Source: Anisodus tanguticus
Taxonomy: Eukaryota; Streptophyta; Magnoliopsida; Solanales; Solanaceae
Length of the DNA: 64,000 nucleotides
NCBI GenBank assembly: GCA_034509755.1
Contig: CM067541.1
Span: 11,272,001 to 11,336,000 of the forward strand
Direction of reading: 5' to 3'
Numbering within the stretch: position 1 is the first letter of the stretch; every line of letters begins with the position of its first letter. Below are positions 36,901 to 49,764 of the stretch, one piece after another. The notes beneath the pieces are model-generated. The model saw nothing but the letters and a program-made list of their open reading frames with translations, was not told where the DNA came from and searched no databases. The translations under genes and the position numbers were made by a program.

Positions 36901-37009
36901 TGCAGGATCAAGAGGTGTATTATTGTCTTCTTACTGTTAAAATAGTGAAATTTACAACTGTCATAAGCTGGTTATAACTTTGAAGGGAAAAGCTTGAATC
37001 TCTTAAGGT

Positions 37010-37165
37010 GATTTTTTCTTGATAAAGAGACCTGGACCATCCTCGGATTGGGATCCAATTATGTTGAATTACAATATTTTGATCGGCTGTTGTGGCGGTT
37101 GATGGCTTTAACGTTTACCGGTCAGCATTTTCTCATATCACTAAAAATTCTTGGATTGTCAAACA
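37010..37165 (+). other. Candidate short intron just upstream of the GI start
   Basis: Donor-like cttaag|gtgatttttt at 37009/37010 and acceptor-like gtcaaacag|ttatATGG at 37166. Splicing here would remove the upstream in-frame ATGs at 37048 and 37102 and leave the family-standard ATG at 37171 five bases after the junction. Not proven. Confidence 0.4.
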
Positions 37166-37170
37166 GTTAT

Positions 37171-40100
37171 ATGGCTGCTTCTGCAAGCGAAAGGTGGATT
37201 GATGGTCTTCATTTCTCCTCATTATTTTGGCCTCCTCCACATGATGCACAGCAGCGAAAGGTGTGCTCATTTGCTTCACTACAATATCTTTGTAAAGAGA
37301 CATTTTAAACTAGCTATGGTGACCTTTCAACTTTCTTTTTGCCGGTAAATGTGTAGCTATGATCAGTATTGCGTAGAGAAATGCACCTTCTTAGGGACAT
37401 AGATATAATATGGATAACGAAGTATCAAGTAACGGTTCCTTTTGGGGAAATTTTAAAAAACAAATATCATCTTGGCTAATATTAAGTTGCTTAACTGTTG
37501 TATTTACTTGTATGTTGTGATAATTAAAGAAAATGTAGGTAGAAGGGTATACAAAGGAGGAAGACAATGTCCTCGAACCTAACATACTGGTGCATGTGAC
37601 AAAAAAAGCCCCTCCAATCTAATTAAAGATAGGTTGAGGGAATATCATGTAAAACGCCTATTGCTTTGCTCCATTATAGAAGATAGACAGACTATTTTCC
37701 CCAAACATGTTTTTTTAAAACAAATGGGTCTCGAAATGTTGAGGTTATGCTCTATCCATAGACCACACCACAACTAACGAACCATGCAGCCGAAGAATAC
37801 CACTCTGTACATGACTACAAACAACAACACCAACATACCCATTGTAATCCCAACCGGCAGGGTCGGGGGAGGGTAGAGTGTAAGCAGACCTGACCCCTAC
37901 CTCTACGAGGTAGAGAAGTTGTTCTCGATAGACCCTCGGCACTCTGTACATGACGAGAGCCCCAATATTTAACAATCACAAACTAATGAGGTAGAGATGA
38001 TGTAACAAGAGACTCCTCAAACAACACAAATAATCTTTGCCACAACTCTCTTGCAAAAAAACAACTTGCACATAATGCAACTATCTGGATTTATCATTTG
38101 AGGCCTTCTTAGTTGTATTTTGTTATAAACATTAAACGTCTCTTGCTCGAACACGAAGTAAATGCCTGGTACTTGGTGGAAACTTTAGCTAAAAGGATTC
38201 TCTTCAAAGGCGGTGACAGAATTTGGTAATAGGATTCCAACCATTAAGAATGTCTGTATGTCTATGACAATGAGAAGGATTTGCACGTGGAACTTTTTTC
38301 TGGAGTTGGAAACAATGACGTCATATAATCTAAGTGCTTGGGGTAACATTTACTTTTTTTATCATTTAAGTCCATAAAGAAATGGAATCAAAGAGAAAGA
38401 GTTGCTTTTCTGATGGTTAAATGATGAAGTGGGAATATAATAAACGTTAAAAATCTAGTCTTGGTTTTATAAGATAGTAAGGAGCATCTCTAATCAAATA
38501 GTCTTACAAAAAGCAAGTTATTGCATTATGGTTTATTCCTTCTCAAACAAGAGGACGAATGAAGGATATAGATGTGAGATACACTTCTTAACTTACAATT
38601 CCCCAAGAGGATGGTCTAGTGGTTGAGGCTCGGGATTAACATTCTGGAAATCCTATTTACAATACTTAGTATGAAGCTCATCTGCTCCAACCTTGGGGGA
38701 CATGATTATATTTGCAACCTGTGCTCGTGCCTTGTGGATTGGACAGGCTACAGTTGAACTAGTTGAGATGTGTAGAAACTGGCCTCAACACTTAAAAAAT
38801 AAAAACAAACTCATGGACTTTCACATGTGATATTTGTACCTATAGAGACCATACTTGCTCTGGTCACCCTGCGGATAAATTAGGTTCTTCAATTAGTTTC
38901 CCCAACCTTCTTCCTTATCTTGTACTTGGTGCTGTCAGAGACATACTTCAAACAGATGAACAAGAGGTTGCTTTTGAGGGGTGTCTATGCTGCATAATAT
39001 TCAACAAGGAAAAATGTTAACCAAGGAACAAACAACTTTACATATTGTATAATGGTTCTCCAGTAAGGTTGAGAGGAAAGACGAAAAATGTTCTATTTAC
39101 AACGGAAGAAAATGGTGCGTAGGAAAAGGAACATAACCTGAAAGGTCTTTTATCAGGAAGGTAGCAATTGCTTGAGCATGAGAACTCCTACTAAATTTCC
39201 AGAAAGATCTCTGAGAAATATGCACTACATAAAGATCTCTCACACAGGATCCGACCATCCAATTCTATTGATCTTGACTTGAATTAGTCCCATTGCATTA
39301 TCATCTTAAACTCTTTGATGCCCAAAAGACTTCTAGTTCTTTTTTTTCTATAGACTACATTTTGTATTTTCACTCATGACAAAACTCCTTTTATATTTTC
39401 TTCATAGGCTCAAATTACTGCGTATGTTAAATACTTTGGTCAGTTCACATCAGAACAATTTCCTGAAGATATAGCTGAGGTATTCTGTAACTATCTCTGT
39501 TTATAATTTTCAATATCTGAATTAAATTTTATTCATTCTTCCATGTAAACTAACTACATGTGTTATAATTGGCAGCTCATACGGAACCGGTATCCATCGA
39601 AGGAGAACCGACTTTTTGATGATGTTTTAGGTATTTTTATTAATTCTCACCTATTATTTGGCATTTACAATATTGCTTCCACCTACTTGTGAGGCTTGAT
39701 TGAGTTGTTTCTATTTTTGCTGTTTGTTTCAATTGCCAGCAACTTTTGTTCTTCATCACCCAGAGCATGGGCATGCTGTAGTCCATCCAATTATTTCATG
39801 CATCATTGATGGTACACTGGAGTATGATAAAAGTAGTCCACCTTTTGCTTCTTTTATATCATTGGTTTCCCCAAGCAGTGAGGTATTCAGATTCTTTAAC
39901 AATTAACTTAATTCCATCATGCTTTTTTACTCTATGATTTGTTTAAATCCTATTCTGAATATCATAATCCGAGTCTCCCTGCTAATTGTTAACCCTTAAA
40001 CACAGAAGGAATATTCTGAACAATGGGCTCTTGCATGTGGAGAGATTTTACGAATCCTAACACACTACAACCGCCCGATTTTCAAAGTTGATCGTCAGGA

Positions 40101-43100
40101 CATTGGAGCAGATAGAAGCACCAGTGGAAGCCACACTTCAACAAGTAAATCTGCCAATAGTGAACCTGGTGTGCCTTCTATACTGCATGAGAGAAAACCC
40201 CTGAGACCATTGTCTCCATGGATCACTGATATATTGCTTGCTGCACCACTAGGGATTAGAAGCGATTACTTCCGTTGGTAAGCATCTATTGAAGTTGCTT
40301 ATGGGTTAGATGTTCCATTACACTTTAAAATTCATCAAGGATGCAGGAAAATTTTCATTTGGGCTTGCTTACAGAGAGCTTAAGCTCTAAAACTAGGTGC
40401 AAAATAGGTTGTGCGCTTCGCCTCGCTAGATCAGTGTTCTGTTGCAAGCACCAAAGAGCCAAGGCATGCGCCTCATCACCCATGGGTTCTGTCTTGAAGA
40501 GAGCAATTCTAAACAATAAAAAACTTCACCTAATTGTATCTTTTTCAATTCTTTTGTCAAAATAATTGTGGTTTGGGTTGTTCTTGGTGTGAGTGTGTGC
40601 ATGTATTATTTCCCTTCAATTGCGCCTTTCTTTGTTAAAGTCTGCGCTTTATTAGTGCTTTGCATTTAAGGCCCCAAATAGACTTCAGAAAGCTTCTTCT
40701 TTTTTCACTTTTCATTTGGTAACACTGCATCTGAGTCCATTTGATTCCTTCAGAACTTGCTCCAATGCTAGTCAACATTTATCTTCGTTTTGGTGCTCTT
40801 CAAATTAATTAACTTTTGTGACACTATCATTTTATAGACCTGGAATATTTTTCATTGAAATTCTCTAACTTGTTAACTTACAGAGTTTGAGACTGATGAA
40901 CGAGGATAACCAAAAACTATACTATCCTGTTAAATGCTGTGAAACTTCCATGCTTATGCAGGTGTGGCGGTGTTATGGGAAAGTATGCTGCTGGAGACCT
41001 CAAGCCCCCATCAAGTGGTATGTAGACTTTCGTCTCATGATATATTTGCTCCTGTTATGGCTCTAGACCTGCACTTTCAACTTCTATTTTTTAACACCTA
41101 GTTGTGCAATTCCTATCGACGCTGATAACATGTTTGAAAATCAGTGCAAGAAGTCTTTTCTTACCATGCTAGGTAAAAATGGGAAAATATTATTGAATTC
41201 GTTTTACTTACCGTATGTATAGCCATCATTCATCACCTAGCTAGTGAAAATAATGCTCCGAGTTCATGTTTCTTACCAAGTCTTGCAAAAGAACTATAAT
41301 CTTCTTCACATTAACATTAGTTCCTTTTCTAGATTATGTTTCTTGAAAAGAATAAGAACTAGGAAGAGTTGGTCCTGACCGCCACTGCAATTTTCCACTT
41401 ATTGTGAGATGAATTGTGATAATGTGAAAAAATCTTAGCATTCACCCCTAAAACCTTAAGGCACTGGGTGGAATACTTAAGATCTTTATAACACTTTGGA
41501 AGCCCTTGTACAACCAATTTGGGGCAACTATATAGCTGAATAGTCAATACCTTTTTGTACATGTAAGATTCATACATTAACTGTAGCGCGGATTCACTAG
41601 TGGGAGAATTGGCTTACCAAAGGGATGTATTTGATACTTTGTGAATCTGAGGATCCAACTCAAACTCAAAATCTGAAGGTTGTGGGTGGAATAGCTAAAA
41701 ACATTATAAATTTATTTGGAAGCTCTCACACAATCTGTGTATGAAAACTAAAATAACTCAACATGTTACATACATTTGCTTTGTTTCTCTTCATTTTCTT
41801 CCACTTGTCCCTCCTATAAGACGTTGAGTTACCCAACTTTCTTATAGAAGGCTGAGATATTAATTTTGAAGTGTTTTCATATGTTAGAATTGCAACAATA
41901 TTGACTTGACATTTTATTTTAGCTGCTTCTCGTGGGTCTGGGAAGCATCCGCAGCTACTGCCTTCAACTCCAAGGTGGGCTGTTGCTAATGGTGCCGGAG
42001 TTATTTTAAGTGTTTGTGATGAGGAAGTTGCTCGCTACGAGACTGCTGCCTTGACTGCAGCCGCTGTTCCTGCACTTCTGCTTCCACCTCCGACGACGCC
42101 TATGGATGAGCATCTCGTTGCAGGACTACCAGCACTTGAGCCATATGCACGTTTATTTCATCGGTAAGACTAAGAGCATGATTTGACTTAACTTACAGAG
42201 CTTTGAAATAAGGAACTCATTTTAACTTCTGTTTCTGGATTAGATATTATGCAATTGCTAGTCCAAGTGCCACCCAGAGGCTTCTTGTTGGACTTTTAGA
42301 AGCTCCACCATCTTGGGCTCCGGATGCACTTGATGCTGCGGTACAACTAGTGGAACTTCTGCGAGCAGCTGAAGATTATGCATCTGGATTGCGTGTGAGT
42401 TTTGAAAAGATTCTGTCAAATATCACAATACTTTGAATTCTGCTAGATCTTCCCACCCATCATAGGACCTATAATCTCTCAGAATTCATACACACAGTTT
42501 CCTTAATAGATTTGTTATGTCAGTAGAGCATAGAGAAGACTTCTGGTTTTAGAGAATCTATTATTAGAAAACGGGCCCAAATGTACCAAAATGGATACTG
42601 CGGATCCATATTATCAACCCCGACTAGTTTGGAATTGAAGCATAATTGTTCTTGTTGTAGTATTAAACTTCTGTCTCGTTGCTCTCAGCTATCCTTGTAA
42701 TCCTTTGCATAAACTATGATCTCTGGGATTATTAAGGAACTTGATTGATCTGTTGCTTGAGTACACCTTTCTATCTTACATTAGTGGAAGTTTTTTTTAT
42801 TGCACCTTTTCTGAGAATCTCCTATAGAATTCCTAACATTTTATGTATTGCCAAAGCTTCCTAGGAATTGGATGCATTTGCATTTCTTGCGTGCAATTGG
42901 AATTGCCATGTCCATGAGAGCAGGAATAGCTGCAGATTCTGCAGCTGCTTTGCTTTTCCGAGTACTTTCTCAACCTGCTTTGCTTTTTCCTCCCTTAAGG
43001 CAAGTTGAAGGAGTTGAAGTTCAACATGAACCTTTGGTTGAGGACATTTCATGTAATAAAAAACAGGTACCGGCACCAGTTATGATTTGTTGAGTTTATC

Positions 43101-46100
43101 AATGTTCTAGTTCTTCCTTTCTGTCAATTTCTTCTTTTTATTTGGATTTATATATATGTGTGTGTTTGACATATGTGGTTACCATTGTTCTTATACTTTA
43201 GAGAGAAGTGCCTGCTGCAGAAGCCACAGTAGAAGCCACTGCCCAAGGGATTGCATCAATGCTTTGTGCACATGGTCCGGAAGTTGAATGGAGAATATGT
43301 ACCATCTGGGAAGCTGCCTATGGCCTGATTCCTTTAAGTTCATCTGCAGTTGATCTCCCTGAGATTGTAGTTGCGACCCCTCTACAACCACCCATTTTGT
43401 CATGGAACCTGTATATACCCCTTCTTAAGGTTCTAGAGTATCTTCCTCGTGGGAGTCCATCTGAAACGTGTCTCATGAAAATATTTGTTGCAACTGTTGA
43501 AGCAATTCTTCAGAGAACGTTTCCACCTGATTCATCTAGAGAAGAAATCAGAAAAACCAGATATGTTTTTGGCTCTGCCTTCAAAAATCTTGCTGTAACA
43601 GAACTGCGAACCATGGTTCATTCATTGTTCTTGGAGTCATGTGCCTCTGTTGAGCTTGCTTCTCGACTTCTTTTTGTTATCTTAACAGTATGTGTTAGTC
43701 ATGAAGCAAAACCCAATGGGAATAAAAGGGCTAAAGGTGAAGATTCTCACCCACCTAGTGAAATAGGGGTGGACGTGGTGGCAACCATCGGAACACAGAG
43801 ACGGATAGGAAGTAAGAAAGTGAAAAAACAAGGACCTATTGCAGCATTTGATTCTTACGTTCTTGCTGCTGTTGTTGCTCTTTCTTGCGAACTTCATCTC
43901 TTCACTTTGATTTCAAGAGGGACTAATCATTCAGATCCAAAAATCATCATGGATGAAGCAAAGCCTGCAAATAATTCATCTACTGAGCTACGAAACGGGA
44001 TTCATTCTGCCGTCTGTCATACTCGGAGGATATTGGCAATTTTAGAGGCCCTTTTTTCTCTGAAACCATCGTCTGTTGGAACCTCATGGAGCTACAGCTC
44101 AAATGAAATAGTTGCTGCAGCTATGGTAGCTGCTCATATTTCTGATCTGTTTAGACGCTCCAAGGCCTGCATGCAGGCTCTTTCTATCTTGATACGGTGT
44201 AAGTGGGATAATGAAATTTATTCCAGGGCTTCGTCACTTTATAACCTAATTGATATTCATAGCAAAACTGTCGCATCAATTGTCAACAAGGCTGAACCAT
44301 TGGAAGCTTATCTAATACACGCACCAGTTCTAAAGGAGCGGCCCAGATGCTTAAATGGGAAAAAACATTGTAAATACACCAGTCGTAACTGCTTAACATC
44401 AGAACAGCCATCAGGGACTCAGTGTAAAGACTCGTATGATTGTAAAGCTACACTTGTGTGTGAGAGAACTTCAGACTCAAGTTCACACTCAAGTGAGGTT
44501 GCTGGGTGCACCATCAGCAAAGTGTTTGCAAATTTCTCCTTGGATGCTTCAGATTTGGCCAATTTTCTGACAAAGGACAGGTATATAGGATTTAATTGCA
44601 ATGCACAAGATCTTTTAAAATCAGTGCTTGCGGAGAAACAGGAATTATGTTTTTCTGTTGTCTCATTGCTCTGGCACAAGTTGATTGCATCACCTGAAAC
44701 ACAACCCAGTGCAGAAAGCACTTCTGCCCAACAAGGATGGAGACAGGTATCTACCTTGTTTCTTCTTCATGTTAATCGCTGTTATTAATGGATTAATAAT
44801 TCCTGTGGCAATTATCTAACAAGAAACAAGATAACATCCTCAAATAAGATGCAACATACCTGATAGCATATGCTATGTGCAATGCCATAGCTTGGTATCC
44901 CAGATTGATAGTTTGTAGTTGATTTTTCCGTAAGTATTCTCGCTTGGAACTTCACTTGAAGTTTCAAAAGGTGGTTGGTCCTTAGTTTTGGCGTCAAAGA
45001 TGTGAAAACCATTTTTCATGCAGAACAAGCACCCCCTAGAACAACATTATCAAGTTAGAGCACATGTTGCTTTTGCATTATATATTCGAATACACGAGAT
45101 ACGTAGTAGCTTTTTTTCATGGTACTAACAATCTTCTGTAACTACAGGTGGTTGATGCACTATGCAATGTTGTATCAGCGTCACCTGGAAAAGCTGCAAC
45201 AGCCATTGTTCTTCAGGTCCAAATTTCGCTTTAACTGTATTTGCTCAAAATAGATCATGAACTTTTTTTGTTAGGCTGCTGCTAGTATGCAAAGTTTCTA
45301 TTTATTTGGATCCAAAAGGCTTAACAGATTCACCTGCTATTTCAAAACTCACATGTTTTCTAGGGAAAGGAACAAGTTTGTCCTTGTACTATCCGAAATT
45401 GACGCAGTTTACCCTCCGTTAAACTTTTGGCCTAATAATACCCCCGCGATTAGATTTTTGTCTTTGACTCCTAACGAAGCTCCAACTTGAGTGTAATTTT
45501 AAACTATAGTCAAAAGACAAAGGGTGAGTTTGGACCTTTTCTCTCATAGAATTTGGACACGTGGAGTCCACCTATTTCACGTTGGAGCTCCGTTAATGGA
45601 AAGAGCAAATATTAAGACGATTTGCTAATGGCAAGGGTATTAATAGACCAAAAGTGTAATTGAGGACAAAATTTAGCAATTCTGAATAGTATCGGGGCAA
45701 ATTTTGGATGTTTTCCCTTTTTCCTATCATATTTTTGACCCCATCACATGACAAATACATCTTTTTATGTTAATGAGTACAATATACTTATCTGGCTCCG
45801 GAGCTTCTTAGACTTGCATGCATTAAAGTTATCATAACTTTGCTTTTAGGTTAAGTAGGTCTTCATCACCATATTTGTTTGGTCACTTTCTTGCCAAACT
45901 TTACTTGTCAGGCTGAGAGGGAATTGCAACCATGGATTGCTAAAGATGATGATCTTGGTCAGAAAATGTGGAGAATTAACCAACGTATAGTAAAATTGAT
46001 CGCAGAACTGATAAGGAATCATGATATAGCAGAATCTCTGGTAATTCTGGCTAGTAACCCAGACCTCCTTTTACGGGCCACAGATGGGATGCTTGTTGAT

Positions 46101-46879
46101 GGAGAAGCATGCACCTTACCACAGTTGGAGGTAATGGCCTTTTTAGATTTCTGGTAACATCTTTTATACTTCTCATTTGTCACCATGATGAATCTAATGA
46201 TTCAGAAAGCTAAGACTTATATTTTTGCGAGTGTGCTTGAATATGTTGAGGATAATTGATTCATCATATCCAATATTTTCTGCATTTTCTGATATATTTA
46301 CATCCTTGCTCTTTAAAAAACACCGAGCAGCTTTTGGAAGTGACAGCTAGAGCAATTCAACCAGTGCTTGACTGGGGAGAATCTGGACAGTCAGTTGCTG
46401 ATGGCCTCACAAACCTATTGAAGGTGATACTCTTTGTTAGACTTTGTTCAAATTAGGGAACAATAAGAGTGAAAAAATGTGATCTTATGTTCTTGAATTT
46501 TACTTTAGCACTTAATGATAAGACAAACTTAGGTTACAATACTAACTAGGTTTTTTTGGGTTATAATACATTACAGTGTCGCTTACCTGCCACAGTTCGC
46601 TGTGTTTCTCATCCAAGTGCGCACGTCCGTGCTCTCAGCACATCGGTTCTTCGTGACATTATGTCTGCTGGTTCATCAGTAAAACCATGTGCTAAACAAG
46701 CAGATGTAAATGGTATTCACAATCCTGCTTATCAGTACCTAAGCATAAGCATCATTGACTGGAAAACGGATATTGAGAAATGTTTGATTGGGGAAGCTAA
46801 TAGCCGGCTTGAAAATGGAATGTCTGCTCAATTTCTTGATATTGCTGCTAGGGAATTAGGCTGTACTATATCAATCTGA
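37171..46879 (+). CDS. GI: GIGANTEA protein (circadian clock and photoperiod regulator)
   Basis: Fourteen coding exons join without a frame break: 37171-37260, 39408-39479, 39576-39630, 39740-39882, 40006-40277, 40962-41017, 41923-42163, 42244-42394, 42857-43066, 43202-44746, 45148-45216, 45912-46130, 46331-46423, 46577-46879; all introns are GT-AG. The product is 1172 residues; Arabidopsis GI has 1173. Diagnostic text includes SERWIDGLHFSSLFWPPP (N-terminus), HHPEHGHAVVHPIISC, RKPLRPLSPWITDILLAAPL, LPRNWMHLHFLRAIGIAMSM, and HGPEVEWRICTIWEAAYGL in the 515-codon exon 10. Basic patches NKRAKGE (about residue 603) and RRIGSKKVKKQ (about 630) fit the nuclear-localisation region known for GI. GI is a nuclear and cytosolic scaffold that stabilises ZEITLUPE, works with FKF1 on CONSTANS expression, and acts as a co-chaperone with HSP90. 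Start choice follows the family; an in-frame ATG lies 41 codons upstream. Confidence 0.97.
37816..37939 (-). mobile_element. Short RTE-tail retroposon in GI intron
   Basis: A 124-bp insert flanked by identical cactctgtacatgac (37801-37815 and 37940-37954). On the minus strand it starts at ccgagggtctatcgag and ends in a TTG-type tail; that is, it is just the last part of an RTE LINE 3' UTR. It lies in the 2.1-kb intron after GI coding exon 1. Confidence 0.85.
38607..38800 (+). mobile_element. SINE in GI intron
   Basis: tRNA-like head (ggatggtctagtggttgagg, an A-box), a body with gctcgtgccttgtggattgg and gttgagatgtgtagaaactgg blocks known from nightshade SINEs, and an A-rich tail (cttaaaaaataaaaac). 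The B-box is worn. Confidence 0.55.
40385..40700. repeat. Possible MITE remnant in GI intron (gcgcttcgcctcgc type)
   Basis: Contains gtgcgcttcgcctcgc near 40410, gcatgcgcctcatc near 40465 and tctgcgctttattagtgc near 40640, words typical of a GC-spiked plant dispersed repeat. Ends are not resolved. It sits between GI coding exons 5 and 6. Confidence 0.3.
42608..42662 (+). repeat. RTE/SINE tail fragment in GI intron
   Basis: caaccccgactagtttggaa followed by ttgaagcataattgttcttgttgta, the terminal text of nightshade RTE LINEs and the SINEs that use them. Only the last ~55 bp are present. Confidence 0.5.
45360..45740. mobile_element. Probable MITE in GI intron 11
   Basis: Rough inverted ends: left ggaacaagtttgtccttgta, ctatccgaaatt; right gaatagtatcggggcaaatt, ggatgttttcccttttt. 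The inside is non-coding. It lies between coding exons 11 and 12 and explains much of that intron's length. Confidence 0.45.
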
Positions 46880-47295
46880 AATCTCACATTTCTGGGGCAT
46901 GCATATATTAGGTCTCTGGACCTATCTTGTAAAAGTCACTTTTAATAGGCTCGAGGATGAGGAAAGGGTAGTAATATATAAATGAGTATGATATTTATTT
47001 AGAAAATGATATTGAGAGTCCTTCCGCTCATCCATGATTGTTGTACAATGGCATGTAGATAGTCCTTTTTGTTTTATTTTGATTTCGTCCAGATTATGTT
47101 TGGTGTACGTCCTAATACAGACATAATTGTGGAAGTAGATGTAGCAGTTTAATATTCGAGTGACCAACAAAAGGCTGGCTGCTTTAGAATTTTTCCTCGA
47201 GCCGCCTCCATGTAACAACCATGTCTTACTTTGTTGTATTGTAGATTCATCAGATTAATCATCTATGCATTTTTGTATTTTTGTTTTCCTTTCAT
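46880..47295 (+). other. GI: GI 3' UTR, approximate
   Basis: After the TGA at 46877-46879 the sequence stays unique and T-rich up to the tttttgtatttttgttttcc stretch at about 47270, which resembles plant far-upstream and cleavage signals. No canonical AATAAA is present; the end is approximate. Confidence 0.4.
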
Positions 47296-47627
47296 TTCCT
47301 TTTTGATCTGGCTCCTGATTTAGATAACTTACGGTTATGTGAATGCCTTGCAATCTGGTCATGGTAACGTAATGGGATCAACTTTTGTGCCAACTTATGG
47401 CGGTAGTCTAGCTGAATAATACAAGTTATATGTGCTAATGTATAAGTCTTTGAAATTATTTAACTTGTAGCTGATTTGGCATGCAAAGTCTGCTCCTCCG
47501 CTTCTTTTCTTCGTCTTATTCTTTATAAACTTTGCTAGGTGCTGGTTAACAAAGATTTCATGGCATTGATTGCTATGTGAGATACCAACACATATGTAAT
47601 GCTCTTTCGGCTGTGTTTTAGTTATGC

Positions 47628-47926
47628 AGAATACATCGACCCCTTAAACTTGTTAGTACATTTCACTTGGGCACTTAAATTACATTCCATTTCAATTAAG
47701 TACTTGAACAGATGACGGCGCTTCTTGGAGCTAATGTGTATAATTAGAGGAGGTGACATACTTACGTAATGGGCGCTTGAGAATATGCGCAAATACTTTC
47801 CAAAATTTTGAGCGGGAAGTGTCTAAAAGAGACATTATCATGTTAAGTGTTCAATCGGAATAGGCTGTAGTTCGATTGTTTAAATAAATTTTATTGCAAG
47901 TTAAAGGGGGCTATCGTTGTATCCCG
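47628..47926. mobile_element. MITE-like foldback downstream of GI
   Basis: Inverted ends: atacatcgaccccttaaactt on the left and caagttaaagggggctatcg, ttgtat on the right. No protein coded. No target duplication that I can see. Confidence 0.5.
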
Positions 47927-48010
47927 CCTTCCGTCATTGTATTGTAAATCCTTGTAGATTTTATTTAATCTAGACTAACTTTTGGTTGAAAAGGAATAAA
48001 TTAAACGGAG

Positions 48011-48574
48011 GTGCAACAACATACCCAGTGGAATCTCACTGCGTGGAGTTTGGGGGTAGAGTGTACGCAAATTTTAACTCTACCTTGGTTGGTAGAGCGG
48101 TTGTTTCCGAGAGACCCTCGGCTCAAAACAAAGCATATGCACAAGCAAAGCAAGAGAAACGGTCAGGCCCGGGCAAAAAAATTAAAGCAGTATGAAAATG
48201 CTATCAAAAGCGAATAAGCCATTATACAGTAACTAACACATGTAAATAAGATAGACAAAGTACACTAAAGAACACAACAACTGAAATCAAACTACATGGG
48301 ACTATACAATAATACTGCGCCTATTAGTATGATAGGCTAAGTGGGTCTACACTAAAAACACTACAACTACCAGTTTGCAAGCGTAAGTAGGACTACACTC
48401 GACTACCTACTACCCTTCTATCCTAATTCGTGTCCTCCACAACCCCCTCTCTAAAGTCATGTCCTCGGTAAGTTGCATATGCACCATATCCCGTCTAATC
48501 ATCTCTCCCCAATACTTCTTCGGCCTACCTCTACCCCTCATGAACCCGTCCATAGCCAACCTCTCACACCTCCG
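48011..48574 (-). mobile_element. RTE-clade LINE 3' fragment
   Basis: Same layout as 34609-35322: tail (aacaacatacccagtggaat on the + strand), gagagaccctcggc block at 48107, and an ORF remnant on the minus strand from about 48420 to 48574 (CRRGHE, then GRGRPKKYWGE-like text). Heavily mutated. Confidence 0.75.
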
Positions 48575-49584
48575 CTGGGGTGAGGTACCATGAGTAAAAT
48601 GAAATGGATGAATAAATTGATTTCAGGATAAAAAGGAATAAATTAAATTGAAGTACCATGGATTAAGTATCATGAGTGAAATGAAATGGATAAATGATTG
48701 AGGAAAGAAATGGGATGATTAGGCCGAAGTAGTTGGTAAAGTCGTAATTTCTTTCTTTTCTTGCTTTCATCTCTATGTTTGTCTTCTGAGACCACTCGAC
48801 TGATTTCATCCACTTGAAAATTCGTGTAAAAGTTGTTAATTCGACAATTTTAGTCTGAAATTTGCTTGCACAAATAATAAATACTTATCGATTATTGTGG
48901 ATTAATAGACTCAAAATAGATAACTAGTAGAATAAAGAAGTTGCTTTGAGAATGCCGATTATTGCGTAAATCCACACTATATACAACACCTATTGAACGG
49001 AGAAACCTTATTGAATTGAGTTTCGGTAGAAGGCATAAGCAAGGGATTTGGATTGAGTCCAAATTTTGGAGAAAGGGGGCATTTTTTTTCCATCTTTCCT
49101 AAATCGATCAATCAAATTCTTCATATCCGAAGTTAAGCTTGACACACCTAACTTTAGAGGCATATTATTTTCAGTCCCGTAGGTTTAAAGTTGATTATGA
49201 AGCGGTTAAACTTAATAAATTTATATACTTCGGCTATGGCTTAAATAGCGGTTTTCAAATCCACTATCCATGCACTTGCCCCTCCTTTTTACATATCAAT
49301 GGTGTTTGGGGCACAGATTTTGCTGAGCTATTAGTCAGCCCACCAAAAGCTGAAGATGGAGTTGCATCAATGGTGTTGTTGGAACGTCGAAACTGGGATT
49401 AGGCATGTTAGGTTGTTGCCTTGTTGATAGAGGTTTTCGCAAAGAATTCCGTTGGTTCTGGCAACAATTACCATTACTTGGATGAGCTATGGCACTTTTG
49501 GAAGGAGGAATTAGACTAATGTCATTATTTTACAAGAGCAACTGTGGTTAGGCATGTCTGAAAAATTACGTTCACTTCGGTCTA
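48575..49584. other. Intergenic stretch between GI and the transporter gene
   Basis: No recognisable gene. 48590-48720 repeats atgagtaaaatgaaatgg / atgagtgaaatgaaatgg about 75-80 bp apart. A frame at 49139-49402 shows no known motif and no context support. Confidence 0.5.
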
Positions 49585-49764
49585 AAAGGACAGCTCGGTG
49601 TACTAAGATCCTGCTATGCGCAGAATTCGGATTCAGGAAGGTCGGATCACAAAGATCTATTGTACACAATCTTACCAAATTTCTGCAAGAGGTTGTTTCC
49701 TGATCACATGACAACTTTACCAGTTACGCCGAAGCTTCCCCTTCGATCAGCATCAACTTACCAC
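49585..49764 (-). mobile_element. Au-type SINE with 14-bp target duplication
   Basis: Flanked by ttcacttcggtcta (49571-49584 and 49765-49778). The body has the Au order (aggacagctcggtgtactaa, ggtcggatcacaaagatcta, ttgtacacaatcttacc, tctgcaagaggttgtttcc, tgatcacatgacaacttt, accagttacgccgaagc). The segment that normally carries the B-box, between the ggttgtttcc and tgatcacat words, is missing. Confidence 0.85.

Noticed and set aside
39700..39906. Separate small genes at GI exon-sized frames (e.g. 39700-39906, 42848-43093, 45879-46157)
   Set aside because: These are single GI exons plus intron read-through; spliced in frame they build one GI protein.
49139..49402. An 87-residue frame between GI and the transporter
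   Set aside because: No recognisable motif, no splice or promoter context, and similar-sized random frames are common here.
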